From positions 1 through 64,000 of the forward strand of contig NZ_JAGHQU010000016.1 of assembly GCF_017744135.1 (NCBI RefSeq): a stretch of 64,000 nucleotides of DNA. The letters run 5' to 3'. The notes beneath the pieces were generated by a model, which made no database searches, had not been told where the DNA came from, and saw nothing but the letters and a program-made list of their open reading frames with translations. This document shows, one piece after another, positions 35,260-43,880 of the stretch; positions within the stretch are counted from its first letter, which is position 1, and each line of letters begins with the position of its first letter. A program made the position numbers and the translations under genes. Source of the DNA: Endozoicomonas sp. G2_2. GTDB lineage: Bacteria > Pseudomonadota > Gammaproteobacteria > Nevskiales > Salinisphaeraceae.

Positions 35260-35681
35260 TGAGCTGGGCGGTACGTTTCATTCATGACGGGCGTGAGCTG
35301 GTCAGCCGGTTCCCGTCGGGCAAAGCCCTGTTGCCGGTGTCTACACGGTGCGGCGCGCAGATGGTGCTTGGACGGTGGGGCCGGCGCCCCGGCGAGACCG
35401 GTGTGTTACCGCTCGGCGGCTGGGCCCATCGCACGCATCTGCAGGCTGATGTCTGGGCGCCCTACGCGCCGCGATCGGCATTGCTGCCCGTGGTGGGCTT
35501 CGCGGAGCGGGACGTCACCGGGCGCGAGCGATGGTTCGAGGTAACGCGCGGTACCTACATCCAAGGGGTGGTCGCACGAGTGGACCGGGAGTGTCGGATC
35601 TATATCGTCACGTTGGACTGCGCCCCCGACGAGACGGAGTTCGAGCGATGGCCGCGCCTGGTGACCTGGGTACCGCGCTAG
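35259..35681 (+). CDS. SOS-operon partner of the polymerase, unknown
   Basis: 140 residues starting inside the stop of the polymerase gene (TGATGA). It begins MSWAVRFIHDGRELVSRF and has GVLPLGGWAHRTHL and GTYIQGVVARVD, giving a beta-rich protein with many Trp and Arg residues. It is reminiscent of small proteins next to Y-family polymerases in mobile elements, but no activity is known. Co-expression under LexA suggests a role in translesion synthesis or damage survival. Confidence 0.65.
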   Translation: MSWAVRFIHDGRELVSRFPSGKALLPVSTRCGAQMVLGRWGRRPGETGVLPLGGWAHRTHLQADVWAPYAPRSALLPVVGFAERDVTGRERWFEVTRGTYIQGVVARVDRECRIYIVTLDCAPDETEFERWPRLVTWVPR

Positions 35682-35696
35682 CGCAAGGGCGCTGCG

Positions 35697-36542
35697 CTAC
35701 CCCTGATGCTGGTCATGTCGATCGCGATCGAATGCCGCGGTATCGCTATCCGGGTCGAAGAATGCGAGGGATTTCACGCGGCTGATGGCGCGCCGGTAGG
35801 GGAGATTCTCACGCCAGCCTTTCCAGTATTGCTCGAACGAGAACGGCCGCACGTTGTATGCCTCGGTTGTCAGAACCCGACCAACCGCGTCCACTAGGGC
35901 GTCCCATCGCGCTTCGAAGGGATTGCCGAGATAGTCACGTACCAATTCGCGTAGACCAGGGCTCTGCCCGTGATGACGTTTCACGTACTCGTCGAGGCAC
36001 CGGGCACGTTCGATCGATCTTGAGCGGTGCGACGCGGACAGGAACGCTTCAGCGATTTTTCGGACGAGATCCGTTTGCGTCTTGTCGATGGCCGCCATGT
36101 CTTGCAGAGCCTGCCAGTCGGCATCGTGACCCGGCGCAGTTTCGTTGGCGCGCTCGAAGCTGTTGGCGAGATTGCCGAGCACATGCAATGCGACATCGAC
36201 GAGCTCGTTCTCGTCGCTGCTCAGATAGGTGCGTAGCGGATTGTCCTGCTCAAGCTCGGGAATCGCACGCTTGACCGCATCGTGTCCGCGTTTCAGCCGC
36301 GAGTTGATCAGGGCGCCGGCACGAACCTTCTTGATCGCCATGTCTTCGGTGCGAAATGCGCCGCTCATCACCTGGGACCGGGGGGTGGACCTGCGCCCGT
36401 AGCACGTCTTTTCATGGTCGCAGATGCGCCGACATACCCAGTGGTAGTTGTCCGGGTCGTACGCGTAATCGGTATTGGCGTCGATGACCATGAGGCAGCC
36501 GCACTCTGGACAGCTTGGACGTGCATCGGTCAAATCCGCCAT
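35697..36542 (-). CDS. unknown protein with N-terminal zinc finger
   Basis: 281 residues from ATG 36542. The first 45 residues contain CPECGC and, after a YAYDPDNYHWVC segment, C-x3-C-x5-C, a likely zinc ribbon. The remaining helical region has no recognised fold. It converges with the polymerase operon. No conserved element promoter precedes it; the upstream region contains AT-rich DNA. Confidence 0.6.
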   Translation of the reverse strand: MADLTDARPSCPECGCLMVIDANTDYAYDPDNYHWVCRRICDHEKTCYGRRSTPRSQVMSGAFRTEDMAIKKVRAGALINSRLKRGHDAVKRAIPELEQDNPLRTYLSSDENELVDVALHVLGNLANSFERANETAPGHDADWQALQDMAAIDKTQTDLVRKIAEAFLSASHRSRSIERARCLDEYVKRHHGQSPGLRELVRDYLGNPFEARWDALVDAVGRVLTTEAYNVRPFSFEQYWKGWRENLPYRRAISRVKSLAFFDPDSDTAAFDRDRHDQHQG

Positions 36543-36723
36543 TAAAAAACCTCGCGCTGAGTTATCGGCATGCCTGCATAATGCAGACACGGGTATCAAA
36601 AAAATCCCTAGCTAGGTCAACAACATAACGCAGCATCCGCTGCGAACGCGATGTGCATCAGCAGGGAGGAACGAAGATGCCGTATGCGACCGTCAGTTCA
36701 AGGGATGGATCGCTGCAATCTGG

Positions 36724-36777
36724 GCAAAAAATAAAATGGCGGCGTCGGGTGAAGCCCACGAAACGCCCGACGCCGCC
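36724..36777 (-). terminator. strong Rho-independent terminator
   Basis: Minus strand GGCGGCGTCGGG and CCCGACGCCGCC pair fully (12 bp) and are followed by ATTTTATTTTTTG. It ends the transcript of the 167- and 75-residue genes or of candidate RNA A. Confidence 0.88.
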
Positions 36778-36934
36778 TGTTGCCGGGGCCTGTGGCCTCT
36801 ACGACAACGGGTGGAGCGGCCGGCATCCACCAACCACCGGCAGTAGCGCTGCGAAACACAGCGCTGGGCACCATACGCGATTGGAAGAGAAGGTCGCTCA
36901 CACCCCTATAAAGGGGGTGGAGAGGAGTCTCTCC
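36724..36934 (-). ncRNA. candidate structured RNA A
   Basis: Directly after the 75-residue gene the minus strand has hairpin GGAGAG-ACTC-CTCTCC, then a CACCCC...GGGGTG stem at 36901-36919, about 120 bases of GC-rich sequence, and a very strong terminator (12-bp stem GGCGGCGTCGGG, T-rich tail). The first stem and its flank recur at 44938-44968. Whether it is an independent RNA or a long structured 3' end is open. Confidence 0.4.
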
Positions 36935-36944
36935 AAAATCGGCA

Positions 36945-37172
36945 TTAAGCGTCGGCGTTGTTCGCTTTCTTGATGCCGCGTTTGACCAGGTCTGCCTCGA
37001 CGGCGTCGCGCATCTCGGCGGTCAGTTCGTTATCGGGGATGGGTGTCGCCTCACCGAAACGGGTCAGTGACATGCTGTCGTCTTCTTCGATCTTATAGAC
37101 CAAAAGCTCGCCAGCAGCGCGCACGACGCCGAGGTCATTGGGTAATCCGGTTCGCGTTACATCCGACATCAT
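36945..37172 (-). CDS. unknown small protein
   Basis: 75 residues, acidic, with an AGGAG site before a double ATG. It has no cysteines or membrane segments. It follows the 167-residue gene by nine bases, so it is the second gene of the transcript from promoter copy 4. No family recognised. Confidence 0.6.
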   Translation of the reverse strand: MMSDVTRTGLPNDLGVVRAAGELLVYKIEEDDSMSLTRFGEATPIPDNELTAEMRDAVEADLVKRGIKKANNADA

Positions 37173-37181
37173 GGGCTCCTT

Positions 37182-37685
37182 CTAGGCCGCCTGCTCAGCG
37201 TACTGGCTCAGCGGGTTATCGAGAAAACTGGTGTTGGGCAGGACTTCGCGCACGCGACGCTGAACGTCATCAGCGTCGTCGGTTTCTGCCACCTCGTTGA
37301 GTGCGGCCACGATTTGTTCGACGGTGGTGGTCACTTGGCCATCGGCGTTGCACGGCAGGGACTCGACCTGATCCATGCCCGGTCGCCACCAGCGAATTGC
37401 GCTGTCGTATTCGTACTTCTGCTCCGCGCGTGCGTCGAAGGGCGTGCCGAGCGCGATCAGCACCGCCTCAGTGGTTTGCATCTCGCCGTAGCGCGCCTGT
37501 GCGTCGTACAGGATCACGAGATCGTCATCCGAGAGGTTGATGCCGAACTCGCCGCAATCGATGTCATCGAATGTATCGAGATCGGATGAGTCGATGCTGA
37601 ACTCGGCAGTGATGTGATCGCGCAGCTGTGCATGGGCGAGGGCGTGGCGCGGAAAGGTTATTTCGCCGTAGAAACGATCAGCCAT
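37182..37685 (-). CDS. unknown acidic protein
   Basis: 167 residues, strongly acidic, starting MADRFYGEITFPRHAL, with IDCGEFGINLSDDDLVILYDAQARYGEM in the middle. No family is recognised; the acidity and size could fit a DNA-mimic or a regulatory protein. First gene behind conserved element promoter copy 4, followed after nine bases by the 75-residue gene. Confidence 0.65.
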   Translation of the reverse strand: MADRFYGEITFPRHALAHAQLRDHITAEFSIDSSDLDTFDDIDCGEFGINLSDDDLVILYDAQARYGEMQTTEAVLIALGTPFDARAEQKYEYDSAIRWWRPGMDQVESLPCNADGQVTTTVEQIVAALNEVAETDDADDVQRRVREVLPNTSFLDNPLSQYAEQAA

Positions 37686-37724
37686 GTGAATACTCCTGCT
37701 CGGTGCCTGATTGGGTGAGATAAC

Positions 37725-37752
37725 AGCTTCGGCCCCCGCTCAGGCGCCGCAA
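37725..37752 (-). promoter_or_regulatory. conserved element promoter, copy 4
   Basis: TTGCGGCGC with GAAGCT at the 16-base spacing, 39 bases before the 167-residue gene. Its GGCGCCTGA part contains the stop codon of the upstream methyltransferase gene. Confidence 0.7.
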
Positions 37753-39005
37753 GCGCTATCCGCGGCGAACGTACCGGCGAAATCTTGCGTCATGGAGAAC
37801 CCGGCAGCGTGGCGAAGCCGTTCTGCACCGCCGCGGATGTATTCGCCGTAACGCTCGCAGGCCAGCCAGCGCCGGCCGAGGCGTTCCGCTGCCACAGGCA
37901 GTGTCTGCGACCCGGCCATGATGTCGACCGCCAGATCACCCGGCTCGCTGAGGAATTCCACGAGGAAAGTCGCGAGAGAGACGGGAAACGGCGCGCCGTG
38001 GCAGGGCAGGCCAAGCGAGACGGCCTCACGCTTATAGCGCTGCTGATCGGTGCAGCGATGCCCGAGCGACAGCACGTTGCGCGGGATGCGCCCCGGTGTG
38101 ACGTTGGCGAACGAACGGCCCGGCCGCAGCCGATAGGCGCCGTCCTGGCTACAGGTCTCGCGGACCTCGCCGCCGGCGGCCATGAGTGCGGTATGGCGAG
38201 CACTGTGAGGCTGGAGCACGCGGCGGTTGTCGGCGCGTACCTGATCGGGATCGTTGGTCAGCCAGAGCAATGTCTCGTAGCCGGCGTTGAGTTGGACCCG
38301 CTGTTTCGACGCGTACTGAACGGGTCCGGGTGCCTTCGAGGGGTTGTGCCAGATCAATGCGTCCATCTTCCACAGGCCCAGTCGGTCGATGAGCGCGAGC
38401 GTCAGGCGTTCGATATAGGGCACACGCGCCGCACAGCCATTCTCGAAGACCTCGTTGCCGAGTACGAGCACGATGCTGCCGCCGGGCGCCAGACGCGCGA
38501 CGACACCTTCGAGAACGCCGCACAGCCAATCGACATACTGCTCAGCGGCGATTCGGCCATAGGCGCGGCCCTTCGCGATCGGGTAGGGCGGCGAGGTCAC
38601 GCATAGGGTCACGGGTTCGTCGATACGGGCGATGACGTCGCGGCAGTCACCCCATACCGCCACGCCGAGATCGGTCGAGAAGGCGACCAGGTGCATCCCT
38701 CGAACCGGGCGGCGCAGCTTGTGCTTGCCCTCGGCCGTGATCCGCCAGCGTCCGCGGTCAACCCGCTCGATCAGCCCCTGGGTCTTGAGCGTCTGCTGGG
38801 ACCAGCGCGCCGCGCGGGCATTGGCGTTGTAATCGCGACCCTCGCTAGCGCCGGTGAACAGTTCCATCTGAAGCCCCAGATCCTCGGCGACGGCTTCATA
38901 TAGCTCAGCGTTGGTCAGCGCCCCGCCGTGCTCGGCGTACGTGCGTGTGACGGCCGTATCGATCGCCGAGCGTTCGATGTCATGTGCCGATATTGATCCG
39001 GTCAT
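37740..39005 (-). CDS. beta-class DNA methyltransferase with N-terminal winged helix
   Basis: 421 residues. Residues 1-95 form a winged-helix-like, Mrr-N-type domain (QTLKTQGLIERVDRGRWRITAEGK). Then comes the catalytic motif VTSPPYPIAKGRAYG and, late, the SAM motif DLAVDIMAGSQTLPVAAERLGRRWLACE, the motif order of beta-class N4-cytosine/N6-adenine enzymes. GSQT replaces the usual GSGT. No matching endonuclease is adjacent, so it is an orphan or protective enzyme. It lies 88 bases after the 347-residue gene and may share its transcript. Confidence 0.85.
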   Translation of the reverse strand: MTGSISAHDIERSAIDTAVTRTYAEHGGALTNAELYEAVAEDLGLQMELFTGASEGRDYNANARAARWSQQTLKTQGLIERVDRGRWRITAEGKHKLRRPVRGMHLVAFSTDLGVAVWGDCRDVIARIDEPVTLCVTSPPYPIAKGRAYGRIAAEQYVDWLCGVLEGVVARLAPGGSIVLVLGNEVFENGCAARVPYIERLTLALIDRLGLWKMDALIWHNPSKAPGPVQYASKQRVQLNAGYETLLWLTNDPDQVRADNRRVLQPHSARHTALMAAGGEVRETCSQDGAYRLRPGRSFANVTPGRIPRNVLSLGHRCTDQQRYKREAVSLGLPCHGAPFPVSLATFLVEFLSEPGDLAVDIMAGSQTLPVAAERLGRRWLACERYGEYIRGGAERLRHAAGFSMTQDFAGTFAADSACGA

Positions 39006-39093
39006 GGTGAACCTCGGTTGATCTTGCAGCCGGCCGTGCCAGCGCGGCCACTATCACCTGGGTATGGCTTGGGTGTCTTGACGGGTAAGCGCA

Positions 39094-40137
39094 TCAGCCT
39101 GGAAGCTCGACCCGCATCGATCGGCCCTGCTGGCGGATGCCGTGCGTCACGCGGGCCTTGTCCGCTGCATCCGCGAAGTCGACCTCGTAGACCTCCGTGG
39201 CTGCGTCCTCAGCCATGAAGGCCACCCGGACACGCTCGCGACCGTCATCAATCACCGGCCATACCCGCACCGCGACATCGCGTTTCTTCCAGCCCCTCAC
39301 CAGGAACGGCCAATCGACACGGGCATGGTCGATCGGGTACCAGCCCAGATGATCCCGAGCACACAAGCGGGCCGTCATGCCGAGGCGCCGGATAGCAGCC
39401 AGATCGAGCGGCGTCGCACGGTCAGTCGATCGCACGTAATGCACCGCGAGTGCCGCCGATGCCTCGCAGCTGATCGACCCAGCGGCACAATCAAATGCGA
39501 ACGCCATACGCTCGCACAGCGAGGTCATGGCGTAATCCGCATGCGCCTTCGACACGGCCGACTCGACATCGGCAGTCATTGGCGGCGCGATCTCGAAGGC
39601 TGCATCGCTGTCGCATCGCTCGACGGCACTGGGCTTGGCTACCTTGCCCTTCGACGCATGGGTGATCTCGCTTGTCTGGCTCAGGCCCAGACGATCGACG
39701 GTTTCGTTCACCGCACGTTCGATTTCAGCCATGGCATGGGCGGACAGCTTGGCCGTCGAGATGCAGGCGACGGTCAGCGACCGGCGGACCCAACACGTAT
39801 CGTCCTCGCTCAGGCAATGTGCCGCGCGCGCTGCGTCGAGCATGTCCTGGGTGATGTCTTCACGGTGGGCGACTTCAAAGAAGTTGCACAGCGACGCCGT
39901 GACCCGCACGAGGAACGGGCCATCGTGGTCCACGTAGTCGCAGCCCAGCTGATCGCTCTCGATCGAGTCGTCGGTCAGGTAGTGCAGCTGCTCCAGCGGC
40001 AGGCGTAGCACGCTCGGCGTCGCATCGAACACGTGGGTATCGATGGTCTCGGCGTAGTCATGCTTGGGGCCGACCCATCGCTGGGCGACGAACTCAATCG
40101 TAATGTGGCGGCTGGCGTAGTCGTGGTGCGTCGTCAT
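39094..40137 (-). CDS. unknown protein
   Basis: 347 residues, soluble, with a FEVAHREDITQDML region and a C-terminal half containing several Cys residues (LCERMAFAFDCAAGSISCEASAAL). No family recognised. Conserved element promoter copy 5 lies 33 bases upstream. Possibly co-transcribed with the methyltransferase that follows. Confidence 0.65.
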   Translation of the reverse strand: MTTHHDYASRHITIEFVAQRWVGPKHDYAETIDTHVFDATPSVLRLPLEQLHYLTDDSIESDQLGCDYVDHDGPFLVRVTASLCNFFEVAHREDITQDMLDAARAAHCLSEDDTCWVRRSLTVACISTAKLSAHAMAEIERAVNETVDRLGLSQTSEITHASKGKVAKPSAVERCDSDAAFEIAPPMTADVESAVSKAHADYAMTSLCERMAFAFDCAAGSISCEASAALAVHYVRSTDRATPLDLAAIRRLGMTARLCARDHLGWYPIDHARVDWPFLVRGWKKRDVAVRVWPVIDDGRERVRVAFMAEDAATEVYEVDFADAADKARVTHGIRQQGRSMRVELPG

Positions 40138-40170
40138 GGTGTCGTTTCCGTGTGGTCGGTGAGCACGGAC

Positions 40171-40198
40171 AGGTTCGGGCGCCGCGCGCGCGCCGCAA
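40171..40198 (-). promoter_or_regulatory. conserved element promoter, copy 5
   Basis: TTGCGGCGCGCGC with GAACCT at the 16-base spacing, 33 bases before the 347-residue gene. Confidence 0.75.
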
Positions 40199-40207
40199 GC
40201 CGCGCGA

Positions 40208-40705
40208 TCAGGCAGGCGATGGTCGGGGCAGCCGCAGATCGACCCGGAAGTTGGATGTCAGCGTCGCGAGGTCGTGGTCGAAAAGCGCGCGCCAGTTCAT
40301 AGGATCATTGGACCTGAGAAGCGCGCTAAGACTTCTGGGCCTGCCTTCCTGCTGTCGATTGATCGAGAGCGTGGTGGGGCGCATTACCCACATGAGGTCG
40401 CCCGCACTGAAGTCCCCGACCACATGCCAGAGCAGCTTGAGACGATTATTCGCGTACAAGCGCTCGATCGCCGCATGAACTCGACGCGCGTGGGCGATAT
40501 CGGCCTCGAAGCTGACAAAGGGGCATGCGATCAGGTGTTCGCCCTTGCTATGGCCTTGGCAGCTTGAAAACGGCGCGACGCCCTCGAAGCTGTCGAGTAG
40601 TTCGACCAGAGGCAGCACCTTGGGATCGATCGTTTCGGTGCCGATGACATCGCCGGGTTGGCCTGTGCCGCGCGATTCCTCGGCGTGTAGCAGGAAGGGT
40701 TTCAT
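40208..40705 (-). CDS. unknown protein
   Basis: 165 residues from ATG 40705, with a conserved-looking PFSSCQGHSKGEHLIACPFVSFEAD segment containing two Cys and a His. No family recognised. Its promoter region lacks the conserved element; it ends immediately upstream of copy 5. Confidence 0.55.
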   Translation of the reverse strand: MKPFLLHAEESRGTGQPGDVIGTETIDPKVLPLVELLDSFEGVAPFSSCQGHSKGEHLIACPFVSFEADIAHARRVHAAIERLYANNRLKLLWHVVGDFSAGDLMWVMRPTTLSINRQQEGRPRSLSALLRSNDPMNWRALFDHDLATLTSNFRVDLRLPRPSPA

Positions 40706-40849
40706 ACTCGATAAAGCCCCGCCGTGTGTAGCACCTCAATGGACTTCCGTAACTGTCAGTGCCTTGAGCTACAGCGGCTGTGCGGCCCTACGCGGCACGC
40801 AATGCTTGGCCAGAGCCTCCTTTCATGCGGGGAAGCCCATATCGAGTTC

Positions 40850-41551
40850 ATGAGGATGGCGGGACAACAGAAGTCACAGTGGAGCCACGGTCAGCTGTGC
40901 GAGATCGCGGCGCGCTGGCTCAAGCGACCCCACAGCAAGGGCGGGCCAGGCTGCAAGCTGGCTCTCATCGAGCCACGCAGCGGATATGACGGCGAAGCAC
41001 CGGATGCGATCGGGTGGCGAAGTGCCGGCTTCCTGGACGGCACCTATCTGGTCGAGGCAAAGACCTCGCGCGCCGACTTCCTCGCCGACGCACGCAAGAC
41101 CCATCGATTGGCCTCCTCCGAGCAATCCGCGCTGGGGAACTGGCGGTTTTACCTGTGCCCGGAAGGTCTCATCGATCCGGGGGAACTACCGCCCCAATGG
41201 GGTCTGCTCTGGGCAACCAGGCGCGGCGGGATTCAATCGGTCGTCAATCCATTGGATATTCGAAACACCCTCGAAATGCGTGAGGCAGTTGCGTCGCACC
41301 GTCTCGAATCCAACCGCGAGCGAGAGCTGTTCATCTTGGTCGGGATGCTGTCTCGTATTGAAACGCCCGAACGTCTCAACGACTTGCTGCGGGTAGCGAA
41401 CCGAACGAATGCGAGCCTGCAGCGGGAACTCGATCGAGAGCGAAAAGCCAACCGCCGCTTACGCGAACGACTGGTGGAGCGGCTGCAGGAGCAGCCTGAA
41501 TGGGCCACGAGCCCGATAGCACGGCGTGTGTCTCGTCACGGCGGAGGGTAG
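40850..41551 (+). CDS. PD-(D/E)XK nuclease-like protein (MmcB/Vsr-like)
   Basis: 233 residues from ATG 40850 (earlier in-frame starts exist). The core EAPDAIGWRSAGFLDGTYLVEAKTSRADFLAD matches the restriction-like nuclease pattern D...(E)xK, with Asp in EAPDAIG and Glu-Ala-Lys in VEAK. It is followed by YLCPEGLIDPGELPPQWGLLWATRRGG, typical of phage and mobile-element proteins of this group. The C-terminus is a charged coiled coil. It is one of few plus-strand genes in the element. Target unknown; it could be partner to an orphan methyltransferase nearby. Confidence 0.65.
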   Translation: MRMAGQQKSQWSHGQLCEIAARWLKRPHSKGGPGCKLALIEPRSGYDGEAPDAIGWRSAGFLDGTYLVEAKTSRADFLADARKTHRLASSEQSALGNWRFYLCPEGLIDPGELPPQWGLLWATRRGGIQSVVNPLDIRNTLEMREAVASHRLESNRERELFILVGMLSRIETPERLNDLLRVANRTNASLQRELDRERKANRRLRERLVERLQEQPEWATSPIARRVSRHGGG

Positions 41552-41660
41552 TGTGCGTCACGTGCGCGGTGCGACATTGTAAGTGCGCCGGATTGAACGT
41601 CTATTGTTGATATTTTCGTCCTGTTGTTATGTAAGGCGATACGAACAGAAGCCGCGTGGT

Positions 41661-43055
41661 TCAGCCGTTGTCCGGTCGTGACGCGGCCGCATTGGTCATG
41701 AGCTGCATCATCAACGCACGCCGCTGCGCTTCAGGCACTGGGGTGCCGTTGATCACGATCTCGTCTGCTGCTGCACTGATGCGCGATACAACGCGGTCGC
41801 CTTCGATCCTGGCAAACCCCTGATCCACCATCTGTTGGACCTTGGCCAGCGCGAGGTCGGCGTTCGGCGCTATGCCGGACCACGCCCGAATCAGGCTGAT
41901 ATCGAACGCAAGATCGAGATCGATGTGAAGCCGTTGTATCAGGCTCACCATGGGCGGGGTCTTTGAAATGGCCACAGGCGCCTCGGCCTGATCCAGGCTC
42001 ATTGTCACGCTCGCATTCATGCCGCCGCTGCGGGCATCGAACTCAGGGATAGCCAGCGTCATGGAAGGGGTGCCGGCCACGAAGGCTTTCAGGGTATTGC
42101 CAAAGGCCTCGGCGATCGCCTGCGAGCGCAGCTGCTCGCTCATGGCGGATTGCTCGGCTTGGGTGATCCGTTTCGACAGACCTCTCAGCGCGTCGATACT
42201 GATGCCGTCGAGGCGATACTCGATCGTGCCCTCATTCAAAGCGAGATTGGCCGGGGGTGGCCCGGGCAGCTGCATCGTGACGTCGGAGAAGTTGAACGCG
42301 GTGCGTGAGCCGAACGTCACGTCGTCGTCGTTGATATGCACATCGTTGTTGATGCGCGCGGAGAAGCCGATCCGGGTGTCCTGGCTGGAGTCGGCGATGT
42401 CGACGCGATCAAGGGTAATGATCGCGGTCTGATCCCACACGCCGGGGTTGGGTTTATCCGGATCGAAGGCGACGCCTTCTGCTTTGATAGATCCACCCTT
42501 GAAGGCGGCGTTCACGGGCCCGTCAATGATCGTCAGGCCGGGAATCGTGAATTGCATATCCACCACGTCGCCATCGGATTCGAGCGTACCCTCCAGCCCG
42601 TCCCAGCGAACGTCGGCCGCGCCATCGACCACGCCGCGCGTTTGCGGCGAGAAGAAGGTCATTTTCATGTGGCCGAAGAGCGGGACGGTCGCGGTGTAGC
42701 TGAGCGGCGGTCCGTCAAAGAAGTCCGTCAACGTCTGCATCGAGCCATTCGTTGACGTGACGCTCTCGAGGTAGCCCTCCATCGAAGCCCAGTTGAGCGC
42801 CGGCAACGGGCCATGATGAATATCGTAGACCGAGCGCATTGTCACGGCCCCGTTCCGAGCGGTGACGCGGGCCTGTGAACTGAACCAGCCCCGTTGGTAC
42901 TCGGATACTTCCATCGACATGCCCGCGGTTTCGCCCCATGCCACCGCGTGCTCTTTGAACACATCCTCGATATGCATGCCGACGAAATAGGGCGTCACCA
43001 ATCCGCCGACGACCAAGACACCCGCGACTGCGGGCAATACAACTTTCTTGTCCAC
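41661..43055 (-). CDS. YdgA-family (DUF945) protein
   Basis: 464 residues with an N-terminal signal or anchor helix (VVLPAVAGVLVVGGLVTPYFVG) and the DUF945 pattern EYQRGWFSSQARVTARNG, then a long beta-rich periplasmic part with repeated hydrophobic strands. Members face the periplasm; function unknown. It is a chromosomal-type family, odd within this element. No conserved element promoter is present. Confidence 0.8.
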   Translation of the reverse strand: MDKKVVLPAVAGVLVVGGLVTPYFVGMHIEDVFKEHAVAWGETAGMSMEVSEYQRGWFSSQARVTARNGAVTMRSVYDIHHGPLPALNWASMEGYLESVTSTNGSMQTLTDFFDGPPLSYTATVPLFGHMKMTFFSPQTRGVVDGAADVRWDGLEGTLESDGDVVDMQFTIPGLTIIDGPVNAAFKGGSIKAEGVAFDPDKPNPGVWDQTAIITLDRVDIADSSQDTRIGFSARINNDVHINDDDVTFGSRTAFNFSDVTMQLPGPPPANLALNEGTIEYRLDGISIDALRGLSKRITQAEQSAMSEQLRSQAIAEAFGNTLKAFVAGTPSMTLAIPEFDARSGGMNASVTMSLDQAEAPVAISKTPPMVSLIQRLHIDLDLAFDISLIRAWSGIAPNADLALAKVQQMVDQGFARIEGDRVVSRISAAADEIVINGTPVPEAQRRALMMQLMTNAAASRPDNG

Positions 43056-43204
43056 TCCGATCCCCCTTATTTCGTCGTGATTGAGCCGAGCCTAAACGAC
43101 CGGAAGACGGTATGCCGAGACTTGGCCGATACCCATGAAAGGGCTGTCGACCAAGCGATGCGGTCGCAAGGCCCAGACAGCTTGTGGTTCAGTGCGTGGC
43201 TTGC

Positions 43205-43795
43205 TTAGAGACGACCCGTGGCGAGCGTGCTTTCGAGTGTCCAGTCGTAGAGGTCAGCCACCTCCCACGCGATCGCCAGTTCACGACGCGCGGCCTCCGG
43301 GTCACTTTCGTAGAGCGTGTTGAGGCATACCGGGTCATGCCCGTCCTTCTGCTCCTTCGCCACAATGACTTCGTGCGCCGGCCCCTTCGCGTTGCGAACC
43401 GCTGAGTGGGGCTTGACCTTGTAAACCATGATTTCCTGCGTGTCTCGAAACTTGATCGCCATCTTGGCGTCCGGCCCGCATAGGTTTTTCGCGCGCCGCT
43501 TGACGTCGCTACGCACAAGATCGACCGCGACCATGTGGCCGATCAGCAGATCGAGATCCAGCGGCACTGACATATCTTTGCCGAGTTCGACCTGCTTCTG
43601 GCGCGCGAGGAATTCTGTCGCCTTGGCCAGCAAGTGTTGCTTGCCCTCGATCGGGCGCAGAGCGACCGGCTCGCCATGCCCTCGGTTCGAAGCCGTTGCC
43701 GCGCGCTTGCCGTCGATATAAACGCTGCCGGTGAACGCGTTGGTCTCTTCCGACAGGCTCGTATGGTGTTTCACGCCTTTGAGTTCGATTTTCAT
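43205..43795 (-). CDS. unknown protein
   Basis: 196 residues from ATG 43795; a longer frame upstream of it is not coding. It begins MKIELKGVKHHTSLSEETNAFTGSVYIDGK, apparently beta-rich, then helical (LAKATEFLARQKQVELG) with a MVYKVKP segment. No family recognised. Conserved element promoter copy 6 lies 39 bases upstream. Confidence 0.65.
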   Translation of the reverse strand: MKIELKGVKHHTSLSEETNAFTGSVYIDGKRAATASNRGHGEPVALRPIEGKQHLLAKATEFLARQKQVELGKDMSVPLDLDLLIGHMVAVDLVRSDVKRRAKNLCGPDAKMAIKFRDTQEIMVYKVKPHSAVRNAKGPAHEVIVAKEQKDGHDPVCLNTLYESDPEAARRELAIAWEVADLYDWTLESTLATGRL

Positions 43796-43834
43796 GCGGT
43801 CTGCCCTGTGTGTGAGTGCGGTTGCTACGGGGCT

Positions 43835-43862
43835 AGACTCAGACGCGCAACGCGCGCCGCAA
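43835..43862 (-). promoter_or_regulatory. conserved element promoter, copy 6
   Basis: TTGCGGCGCGC with GAGTCT at the 16-base spacing, 39 bases before the 196-residue gene. Confidence 0.78.
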
Positions 43863-43880
43863 CCCTTTTCCGAGCCGCTG

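Larger units (their letters stand above)
36543..36944. other. structured gene-free interval
   Basis: No coding sequence is convincing here. The interval holds the stem-loops and terminator described as candidate RNA A, and an AT-rich stretch (36543-36620) likely to hold the promoter of the zinc-finger gene. Confidence 0.5.

Noticed and set aside
36653-36973. 106-codon plus-strand frame
   Set aside because: It spans two hairpins and a terminator and its translation is low-complexity and basic; the region is better explained as structured non-coding DNA.
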